A DNA stretch of 21,480 nt from a virus, in IMG/VR virus record IMGVR_UViG_3300032132_000743, positions 1-21,480 of that record; one strand, written 5' to 3'. The position numbers were made by a program, and so were the translations under genes. This document shows, in pieces, positions 15,848 through 21,480 of the stretch (its first letter is position 1; each line of letters opens with the position of its first letter). The notes below the pieces were generated by a model. It was given only the letters and a program-made list of their open reading frames with translations, searched no databases and was not told where the DNA came from.

Positions 15848-16539
15848 GAGAGAGCTTCAGCTTCTAATTCCGCAAAGAACCTGTCCGGATCGGCAAGAAC
15901 GCCGAGCACTGTCCGAACTTCCTCTTCGATCAATCGCGCGATTTCCGGTAGGTCTGTCTTCCCCGCCAGCTTTGGCGCAACGCGCGTGCCAATAGCGAGC
16001 AATGCAGTCCGCACCGCAGTTATGATGCCTACGCCCGTATCCGTGACGGCTTCTCGGGGTATGAGCCTGCCTTCCGTGGCTTCGTTTTCAAGTTCTAGCT
16101 TGCGGGCGCGGTGGCGCTCAGCAAGTGCCTTAGCTTCTGAATAGGCGGATACTTGCGTAGCGCCGCCCTCGCCCCTTCCGCTTGCTGCATTCCCCAAGAG
16201 GCGGTCCTGGTCGGCGATGGCTTTCACAATTTCAACGGCATCGTTGAACGCGTAACCGCCCCTGCCGGGCGTTAGGCCTTCGGCCCGCAGCGCTCGACGC
16301 ACCGTCGCCTGGTTGACTCCGGTAGCCTCGGCTATTTCCTGTATGGTGCCACGCTTGCTCACTGCTAAATCCGTCTCTGCTATCGTTTTTGCGTGTTCGT
16401 CGATCAAGAATCGCACGGCAGCGGCCCTCGGGGCGTTTCGACCGGCGTCCGGAGGGACCCGAGAAACTGCCAGATGCGCGCACTTCTGCCGCTCTTCGCG
16501 CCGTGTTCGTGTTTTGGTTACGCGCGAGCGCCGCGCCAT
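15844..16539 (-). CDS. Terminase small subunit, Nu1-like
   Basis: The C-terminal 170 residues match lambda Nu1-type small terminases: a winged/HTH DNA-binding segment (TIQEIAEATGVNQATVRRAL), then a helical region with ELENEATEGRLIPREAV and a final helix pair LPEIARLIEEEVRTVLG. The protein would recognise the element's packaging site and load the large subunit, whose start overlaps this stop by 4 nt. The longest frame (231 aa) begins at ATG 16539, but its first 59 residues are Arg-rich, not family-like and lack a Shine-Dalgarno site. GTG 16362 (172 aa, usual family length, starts VSKRGTIQEIA) or GTG 16416 (GAGG upstream) are credible true starts. If so, up to 340 bp upstream is non-coding and may contain the packaging site. 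Confidence 0.8.
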   Translation of the reverse strand: MARRSRVTKTRTRREERQKCAHLAVSRVPPDAGRNAPRAAAVRFLIDEHAKTIAETDLAVSKRGTIQEIAEATGVNQATVRRALRAEGLTPGRGGYAFNDAVEIVKAIADQDRLLGNAASGRGEGGATQVSAYSEAKALAERHRARKLELENEATEGRLIPREAVTDTGVGIITAVRTALLAIGTRVAPKLAGKTDLPEIARLIEEEVRTVLGVLADPDRFFAELEAEALS

Positions 16540-16704
16540 CGGTGAGATGACGCGACGCCACGCTGATCGCTTGCTTCGCGAGCCTTGCTCGGCTGCATGC
16601 GGGTGATGGAAGGCGCGGCGCGCTCATTGCCCCCAACCGCCAAGGGTACAACAAGCACGCCGCGCAAAACGTCGCGCGCTCGACACAGCGCTGCGACGAT
16701 TGTT

Positions 16705-17313
16705 CTAGTCTTCGCTGCCAACCGGCGACGCAGGGCCAAGCCCTTCGCGGGCGAACTGCTTCGCTACCTCTACCGGCAAGCGCATGGCTGCTTCGCGGCT
16801 GGCCTCGCGTTCCCAAGTCTGTCGCGCGGCTGCGTTCGCCTGCCCCATCGCGGTGGCCGGGTGCTCGGCATAGACGCCCTTAATAGGTAGCCGGTCCGAA
16901 CCACGGCGGAACGCTACGAAGCGCCCGCCAGACTTCGAGTTCACGACGAACGCATTCTTGACGTTGAGCGACGCAGACCCGCCGCCCGTCAGCCTATGCG
17001 TCGAAGCCCGCAAGCCTATCGTTTTGCTGACCTTCGCGCCTGCGACGTTTAGAATGCCGATGCGCGCCTTTCCGATGGTCCATCGCGCGGCCAGATCGCC
17101 AGCGGTGGACGCGCGGACCTTTGGCACCGCATCCTTAAACTTGCTCTTCGAGACGCCGATGTCTCTCTCTATCGTGCCTATCGTGATCTTGCGGGCAGCA
17201 CGAGCAGACTGATCGACTGCGCGCCTGATCGCATTCCGCAATCCGCGTGCCGACAATTCGGCTGCCCATTGCTCTAGCTGAGTGGCGTCAATCCCGACCT
17301 TGATTAGTGACAT
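16705..17313 (-). CDS. Minor tail protein Z-like (tail completion)
   Basis: The 202-aa protein resembles the prophage minor tail protein Z family: LRNAIRRAVDQSARAARKIT near the N-terminus, DIGVSKSKFKDAVPKVRAST, then glycine-rich strands with ARIGILNVAGAKVSK and SGGRFVAFRRGSDRLPIKGV. Lambda gpZ helps connect or activate the finished tail. The start lies six bases after the stop of the 58-aa ORF and has no good ribosome binding site, so coupling is likely. In lambda-like phages Z lies between the head and tail genes; here it precedes the terminase genes, an unusual place. Confidence 0.7.
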   Translation of the reverse strand: MSLIKVGIDATQLEQWAAELSARGLRNAIRRAVDQSARAARKITIGTIERDIGVSKSKFKDAVPKVRASTAGDLAARWTIGKARIGILNVAGAKVSKTIGLRASTHRLTGGGSASLNVKNAFVVNSKSGGRFVAFRRGSDRLPIKGVYAEHPATAMGQANAAARQTWEREASREAAMRLPVEVAKQFAREGLGPASPVGSED

Positions 17314-17319
17314 GGCCGG

Positions 17320-17496
17320 TTAACGCGGTAGGAAGGCGCTCAACTCAAGAGCACTTTGCGCGGCCTGGATGGCCTGCGACTTAGCCACGCTAAGGATATG
17401 GCGAGTGGCGTCAACGGTGCGCTGCTTCTGTGCGACGCCTGGCGCGGCGTTCGTCCCCGGTTCGAGCCCGGCTGGAATAAATGGCGGCTGATACAT
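17320..17496 (-). CDS. Small hypothetical protein, first gene of the late operon
   Basis: A 58-aa frame starts MYQPPFIPAGLEPGTNAAPG and continues as a helical Ala/Gln-rich tail. GAGAGG lies six bases before its ATG and its stop lies six bases before the Z-like gene. This tight spacing supports it as a real, coupled gene. I do not recognise the family. It is the most upstream minus-strand gene of the morphogenesis operon, so the operon promoter should lie in 17497-17662. Confidence 0.6.
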   Translation of the reverse strand: MYQPPFIPAGLEPGTNAAPGVAQKQRTVDATRHILSVAKSQAIQAAQSALELSAFLPR

Positions 17497-17662
17497 GAAA
17501 GCCTCTCAGGCGGGCAGCAAAGCGCCGCACGACCGGCCCGAGAAATGGCCAGCCGCGCGGCGCGTGTTTCGGTCGGGGCCTTCCCGCCAAGGTGTTCCCT
17601 ATACTACCCGGGAGAATCAGGCTTTCGTTTGCAGATCGTGTCGCAATCTAAAGAGGCTTCAT

Positions 17663-18313
17663 TTGATTGATCTATTTGAGTTCTGGGGTCGCATAAAGCC
17701 ATCGGCCACGATTCATCCATCCGACAAGCCTGTGTTTGACCGTTTGCGCGGGCAACACGGCTTCAATCTCAACTGCTTACCAAAGCCCTACTCGGGGCCG
17801 CTCAAGACAGCCCGTGTCGTGCTGTTATATTTGTCTCCGGGTTTTTCGCCGCAAGATTTGAAGGACGCTAAGTCTAAGGCCGGGCAGCGCCACTATGTCG
17901 AGCAGCGAAGCGGAGAAGCTGATCTGCCCGTTGATAGCACGATGGCCGGGCACAGTTGGCGAATGAGCCGCTTGGCATTTCTAGGCGAATGGCAAAATTA
18001 CCGCGAACAAATTGCAGTCCTTGATATTGGAGCATACCATTCGAAGAATTTCACCGATCACGACGTGCTCGCGTCGCTCCCCTCAAGCCGGGTGACGCTC
18101 GATTGGGCACAACAGACTCTCTTCCCCGAGGCCGAGGCGGGAAAGCGCGTTGTGATCTGCATGAGAGCCGCGAAGTATTGGGGGCTCAGAGCCGGACAGA
18201 CTTACGGCAAAAGCCTGTTTGCTCCCGACACGGGCCGCAGCGGGCATATGAATAGCGGAATACAACGCGAACAGATTATTAGGGCCGCGCGCCGTGCACT
18301 GGCCGAAAGCTAA
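17663..18313 (+). CDS. Hypothetical protein, faintly glycosylase-like
   Basis: From the chosen start the product is 216 aa. TTG at 17663 has AAAGAGG six bases upstream, a much better context than the ATG at 17495, whose 56 extra residues are low in family-like features and overlap the 58-aa gene on the other strand. The central strand ARVVLLYLSPGFSPQD recalls the first motif of uracil-DNA glycosylase folds, and RVVICMRAAKYWGL could be a later core strand. I cannot confirm active-site residues, so I make no functional call. A TATACT box lies at 17600-17605 without a good -35. This is the only plus-strand gene between the packaging and replication regions and diverges from the late operon. Confidence 0.65.
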   Translation: MIDLFEFWGRIKPSATIHPSDKPVFDRLRGQHGFNLNCLPKPYSGPLKTARVVLLYLSPGFSPQDLKDAKSKAGQRHYVEQRSGEADLPVDSTMAGHSWRMSRLAFLGEWQNYREQIAVLDIGAYHSKNFTDHDVLASLPSSRVTLDWAQQTLFPEAEAGKRVVICMRAAKYWGLRAGQTYGKSLFAPDTGRSGHMNSGIQREQIIRAARRALAES

Positions 18314-18354
18314 AAGATAAGACTTTGTCTCCCGACAACTCAGCCCCTGTGCCG

Positions 18355-18377
18355 TTCCCTCTCTTAGAGAGAGGGAA
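18355..18377. repeat. Perfect 10-bp hairpin beside repeat array
   Basis: TTCCCTCTCT (18355-18364) and AGAGAGGGAA (18368-18377) are perfectly complementary around the loop TAG. It lies 41 bp after the 216-aa gene stop and directly before the 8-mer array. There is no T-run after it on either strand, so it is a poor intrinsic terminator. A role as part of a replication origin is plausible. Confidence 0.65.
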
Positions 18378-18380
18378 ACG

Positions 18381-18560
18381 TGCACGGTGAGTGGGAAAAT
18401 AGATGCACGGTTCATGCACGGTCATCGCACGGTCGGGCTATGTAGCTGATTTTCCTACAAAACGACCGTGCATCTCACTGTGCAGCCACCGTGCACATGA
18501 CCGTGCAAGCCACCGTGCATCGACCGTGCACGGTTAACGAATGAACAGTCCTTGCACGGT
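18381..18560. repeat. Iteron-like array of TGCACGGT motifs, candidate replication origin
   Basis: Ten perfect copies of TGCACGGT or its complement ACCGTGCA and two single-mismatch copies lie in 180 bp. Forward copies start at 18381, 18404, 18415, 18426 (CGCACGGT), 18527 and 18553. Reverse copies start at 18465, 18477 (ACTGTGCA), 18488, 18500, 18512 and 18523. Within the blocks spacing is 11-12 bp, close to one helical turn, so bound proteins would sit on one face. Copies at 18523 and 18527 form the palindrome ACCGTGCACGGT. An A/T-richer gap at 18441-18464 splits the two blocks. The region 18314-18655 has no gene. The nearby primase-helicase suggests an origin; a repressor- or regulator-binding array is the alternative. 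Confidence 0.75.
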
Positions 18561-18655
18561 GAGTAGCTGTCATCGCAAAGACAAGATCGACCGGGTGCAT
18601 GATTTGCTGGAAACGAGAGCGCTCTTGAGGCGGCGGCTGCTTAACGTGGTTTATC

Positions 18656-18868
18656 TCACTTTCTGAGACTATTTACCTCGACCGGAGCACGTAGACCAGG
18701 CGACGATACCCACTCGTTGATGTGACAAGCCGTATCTAAATGCCGCGCTTTATCGAGCAAAGCATCTCTGGCGCTGCCCGGTGGTGCCAGTGCCGCTTCC
18801 TCGCGCATTTGCGCTGCAATCTCTTGCCACTTGTCATGGATCGATTGCTTCTGTGTTTGTGCACTCAT
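18656..18868 (-). CDS. Small hypothetical protein, Rhizobiales family
   Basis: This 70-aa protein has DKWQEIAAQMREEAALAPPG, then RDALLDKARHLDTA, then HINEWVSSPGLRAP. Short ORFs with the 'W..iA..mReEA..lppG..RdaLl.kAr.ld.A..inewl.SPGL..P' pattern are common uncharacterised genes in Bradyrhizobium-like genomes, to my knowledge. It is likely soluble and helical. AGGAG lies eight bases before the ATG. It follows the 57-aa membrane ORF on the same strand and ends about 95 bp before the repeat array. Confidence 0.75.
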   Translation of the reverse strand: MSAQTQKQSIHDKWQEIAAQMREEAALAPPGSARDALLDKARHLDTACHINEWVSSPGLRAPVEVNSLRK

Positions 18869-18889
18869 GGCGAACTCCTAACGATTAGT

Positions 18890-19063
18890 TCAAAGCAACA
18901 GATAGACGGCCGAGGTCAAAAAAATCAGCCCGCCTAGCGCCGCGACAATGAGAAAACTACGCGAAATGGAATCGGGTTTTAAGACCTCTGGCACAACATG
19001 CGCCCTCCGTGCATGAGACAGGCGGGAACGCAATAAGGCGGTCTCATCACCGATATCAGCCAC
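18890..19063 (-). CDS. Small single-pass membrane protein
   Basis: A 57-aa frame from GTG 19063 has a polar charged N-terminus with ETALLRSRLSHARRAH and one clear membrane helix near the C-terminus (SFLIVAALGGLIFLTSAVYL). No Shine-Dalgarno site precedes the GTG. The frame stays open 15 more codons upstream (LEWAEHFHITARI) without an ATG, GTG or TTG start, so the true start may be non-standard or the N-terminus altered. It lies 21 bp before the 70-aa gene on the same strand. I do not recognise the family. Confidence 0.45.
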   Translation of the reverse strand: MADIGDETALLRSRLSHARRAHVVPEVLKPDSISRSFLIVAALGGLIFLTSAVYLLL

Positions 19064-19093
19064 TATCCGAGCGGTGATATGGAAATGCTCTGC

Positions 19094-19110
19094 CCATTCT
19101 AAATGAATGG
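19094..19110. repeat. Short inverted repeat, possible operator
   Basis: CCATTC (19094-19099) and GAATGG (19105-19110) flank TAAAT, and a further CCATTC lies at 19127-19132. They sit in the A/T-rich gap (19064-19278) between the primase-helicase and the 57-aa ORF, where a minus-strand promoter for the small genes would be expected. No gene is seen in that gap. This is only a weak candidate. Confidence 0.3.
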
Positions 19111-19278
19111 CGAGTCATTTAATTTGCCATTCGACGCAACCTTTCTGCCGCGTCGAATGCTAACCGCTAAGAGGTTCGGGACGTTGACGAAATTCGACGT
19201 TCAGTTAAGCGCCACAGAAATAAAATATCTTTGGAACCTCAGAACATTGCATCGAAAATGGATGAGACCGCTGACCGC

Positions 19279-21480
19279 CTACGGCATCCGGTACTCTGTT
19301 CGCCTGTTGTCTCCGCTCTTCACGATCTCGCCGCGCTCAGCCAGCTTTCCCAACAGCCGCGTCGCCATTGTTCGATCTTTCAGCACGGGCAGCCCCGCGC
19401 CTCGACGATCTGCATTCAACGCATTGAATACTCGGCCCGCAGATACCCCGACCTCGCCGAGCTTGTCGCCGGTCGTCGCTGCGCCTTCGTTTGCCAATTC
19501 TTCGACGATACGGAGCACCGCTCGTAGCTTGTCTTCAGGCGTATCCGGTGCGATCAATGCTGCATCGTCTTCGACATCATCGACGACCAAATCGGCTCGC
19601 GGCATTTCCTCAACGGCCAGCATTACATTTATGTCGTCGCCGTCCTCATCCTGTCCGATCTTGTGAGACTTCAGCCGGTAGCCAAACTCGACCTTTGCCG
19701 GATCGCCGATGCGATACTTTGACCCCGCCTTGATCGTCCCCCGCCCTGCCTTATCGCGCGACACTTCGATAACGGTATCGACGTTCGCCTGTAGCGCGCC
19801 GCTCCCCCGGACGCCGTCGCCCGCCTTCGTGGGGTGCGCAAGCGCCGTCACGTTCGCGCCGGTCGCGTCAGATATGCGTTTCAGCGCAGCGGTGTAGATT
19901 CCCGCGTCTTTTGCGCTGTTATCGTCGCCGGGCGCGATGCTTTGCGCCAAGGTATCAAGCACAATCATTGCAACGTCGAGACGGTAATGCCGCGCCGCTA
20001 TTGAGGCGATTTCGATCAGGTCCTTTTCATCACGCGTCGGCTTGCCGCTCGGATCGAATAGGCAACACGGCCCGCGATGCACGACGAATGCGCCGTCGCT
20101 AACATCCCGGCCTGCTTTCTCCATAAGCTCGCACCATGTCGAAACGCGCCTCTCGACATCATCCGAGTTTTCCAAGGCGACGTAAATCACGACGCCCTTT
20201 GTCACTTTCCTACCCCGCCACTCGAAACCGTGCCCGACATGCAAACCAATGTCGGAAAAAACCGCCGTTTTGCCAGCGCCCCATAGGCCAGTCGCAACGG
20301 AAGTTGTGCCTCTCGCGACGACGAACTTAATGCACCATTCGAGAAAACGAACGGCCGCTCCGCGCAGATTTTCGATGTACTCGAATCGTCGCGCCAACCG
20401 GGTGCGGACCTCCGGCTGCACGACTTCAATCTGATCGCTCACATCTCCGAATGCCGCACCGTCGCTCGGCTTATAGACCAAGCGCGGCGATAGCTTCGCC
20501 TTTGCGAACTCCCGCGCGAGTTGGCGCGCGTCGAAGTCGCCCGCGCCATCCCACTCGCCGCAAAATGCAGCGTAGTCCTGCACGGTTAAATCGGGAAACG
20601 CGCCAGCGAGATAGCACGCTGCGTTAAAGCGGTTGGCTGATCGGTCGCTCGACGGGTCGTCGTAAAGCTTGATGAAACCCGGCTCACAGTCGCGAAGGTA
20701 TTGAAGGCTATATCCGCCAAGCGCCTCATCGAACGCGACGGAAAAGTCCGGCCACGCCTCCGCGCCTAGCTGCCCTATCAGGCTTTTAATCGTCGGGTCC
20801 GAATCGCTCAGCGACGCTTCGGCTTCCGACGCTTCGCCGATCTTGGCGCGAATGTAATCGGGCACTTCCGGAATCTTTCCGCCCCGATAAGCGCGAAGGA
20901 AGGCGTACAAGTCTTCCCGTGTGCCGTAGCGCTTCCCGTCTTCACGCCAAGAGCCAGGCGCAACGGTCTGACCGCCCCGCCCCCGAACATCCGTACCGTA
21001 TTCGCGCTTCAACGCACCCGCGCGATTGCCGAATGTACCGTCAGACTTCAAGTAGAGATGAAACCCGCCGTCACGCGTCGGCACCTTCGGCGCGCCCTCG
21101 GGATAACCATGATCTTCGAGCAGTTGGCCTAACTTCTCCGGCCCGCCGTCTTTTGCATCCGCATCCAGCACGACCAAGCCAGACGGTCCGCACGCAATCG
21201 AAGGCACGGCGTCGGGGTACTTGCGCCAAAGCATTTTTACGACGGATAGCGTCCGCGTCGCTCCGATGTGCGGCGGCTCTTCGCCATCATGCTCTTGCCG
21301 GTACTTGGCCGCGTGGTCTTCCCGCTCGTCGTCCGTAAGATCGGTGTCGAGCCGATTGAATGCCTTGACGAGTGGCACTTTGCCAGAACTCGGAAAGACG
21401 ACGAGTCCGCATTCGGCCAACATGCGCGCGTTTTCTGCGTTGACGTTGCGGCGTGCCTGGGTGTTGTTAACGTCGCTCAT
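19279..21480 (-). CDS. Bifunctional Prim-Pol primase / RepA-type helicase
   Basis: The 733-aa protein combines two replication activities. Residues about 15-200 are a Prim-Pol (archaeo-eukaryotic primase) domain: the catalytic acids are in LVVLDADAKDGG (Asp106, Asp108), followed by GGFHLYLK (His141) and VRGRGGQTVAPGS. Residues about 370-600 are a RecA-fold hexameric helicase of the RepA/AAA type with Walker A GLWGAGKT (398-405), VALENS (Glu437), Walker B AMIVLD (504-509) and sensor His549 in ALAHPTK. The C-terminal 90 residues look like a winged helix (LRAVLRIVEELA, TTGDKLGEVGVSAGRVFNAL) and may bind DNA. Such proteins start replication in phages, plasmids and satellites. The ATG is at the last base of the window, so the upstream context is unseen. 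Confidence 0.93.
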   Translation of the reverse strand: MSDVNNTQARRNVNAENARMLAECGLVVFPSSGKVPLVKAFNRLDTDLTDDEREDHAAKYRQEHDGEEPPHIGATRTLSVVKMLWRKYPDAVPSIACGPSGLVVLDADAKDGGPEKLGQLLEDHGYPEGAPKVPTRDGGFHLYLKSDGTFGNRAGALKREYGTDVRGRGGQTVAPGSWREDGKRYGTREDLYAFLRAYRGGKIPEVPDYIRAKIGEASEAEASLSDSDPTIKSLIGQLGAEAWPDFSVAFDEALGGYSLQYLRDCEPGFIKLYDDPSSDRSANRFNAACYLAGAFPDLTVQDYAAFCGEWDGAGDFDARQLAREFAKAKLSPRLVYKPSDGAAFGDVSDQIEVVQPEVRTRLARRFEYIENLRGAAVRFLEWCIKFVVARGTTSVATGLWGAGKTAVFSDIGLHVGHGFEWRGRKVTKGVVIYVALENSDDVERRVSTWCELMEKAGRDVSDGAFVVHRGPCCLFDPSGKPTRDEKDLIEIASIAARHYRLDVAMIVLDTLAQSIAPGDDNSAKDAGIYTAALKRISDATGANVTALAHPTKAGDGVRGSGALQANVDTVIEVSRDKAGRGTIKAGSKYRIGDPAKVEFGYRLKSHKIGQDEDGDDINVMLAVEEMPRADLVVDDVEDDAALIAPDTPEDKLRAVLRIVEELANEGAATTGDKLGEVGVSAGRVFNALNADRRGAGLPVLKDRTMATRLLGKLAERGEIVKSGDNRRTEYRMP

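Larger units (their letters stand above)
1404..21480. mobile_element. Integrated phage-derived element, left part
   Basis: It contains a tRNA-adjacent integrase, an A/T-richer cargo block, a phage packaging and morphogenesis operon on the minus strand, a repeat array resembling a replication origin, and a Prim-Pol primase-helicase. The right end is outside the window. Capsid, tail tube, tail tip and lysis genes are not seen, so the element is either a deleted prophage or a satellite-like element. The borders are inferred from the tRNA and are otherwise approximate. Confidence 0.85.

Noticed and set aside
16232-16816. Minus-strand open frame of 194 aa overlapping the terminase small subunit and Z-like gene
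   Set aside because: Composition is that of an out-of-frame shadow (Arg/Ser/Ala-rich, no domains), and it overlaps two recognisable genes.
17457-17480. T-arm-like sequence CCGGTTCGAGCCCGG suggesting a tRNA fragment or attR
   Set aside because: No acceptor or anticodon arms fit around it, it does not match the tRNA-Ser T arm, and it is explained as coding sequence of the 58-aa ORF.
18381-18560. Possible CRISPR array
   Set aside because: The repeated unit is only 8 bp in both orientations with 3-4 bp gaps, unlike CRISPR repeats and spacers.
19103-19666. Plus-strand open frame of 187 aa opposite the primase-helicase 3' end
   Set aside because: Ser/Arg-rich shadow of the primase-helicase gene with no recognisable domain.

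Overview
The window looks like the left part of an integrated phage-derived element in a GC-rich alphaproteobacterium, probably a Rhizobiales member of the Bradyrhizobium/Rhodopseudomonas group. This rests on codon and base usage, on an RlpA-type gene next to tRNA-Ser(TGA), and on small ORF families I associate with that group. The taxonomic call is an inference from recognised families, not a search result.

Layout. Positions 1-1342 are host chromosome: an rlpA-like cell-wall gene and a gap. A complete tRNA-Ser (1343-1432) follows, and its 3' end is the probable attachment site. Just inside are a P4-type tyrosine integrase with a TTG start (1592-2812) and an A/T-richer cargo block (2781-7280). 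The cargo holds a 569-aa membrane protein, two divergent small hypothetical genes sharing a promoter region, and a two-gene cassette: a DUF6161-like coiled-coil/membrane protein followed by a PIN-like protein.

From 17496 down to 7588 a long minus-strand operon encodes phage packaging and morphogenesis proteins: a 58-aa ORF, minor tail protein Z-like, terminase small and large subunits, a scaffold-like protein, lambda-family portal, gpW-like connector, a second scaffold-like protein, tail assembly chaperone with a likely -1 frameshift extension, tape measure protein, gpFII-like connector and a 102-aa protein. Genes are intact and tightly coupled, often by 4-nt stop/start overlaps. I find no head protease catalytic domain, major capsid, decoration, tail tube, tail tip or lysis gene in this operon. 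It keeps the packaging motor, connectors and length-setting proteins but lacks the bulk building blocks. That fits either a deleted prophage or a satellite that borrows a helper's shell.

Right of this, a plus-strand 216-aa gene (17663-18313) is followed by a striking array of about twelve TGCACGGT-type 8-mers in both orientations, mostly spaced 11-12 bp (18381-18560), beside a perfect 10-bp hairpin. Two small minus-strand genes and a Prim-Pol/RepA-type primase-helicase (19279-21480) complete the window. The array is a good candidate for the element's replication origin, with the primase-helicase as the acting enzyme. The right attachment site, any repressor and the rest of the element lie beyond the window.
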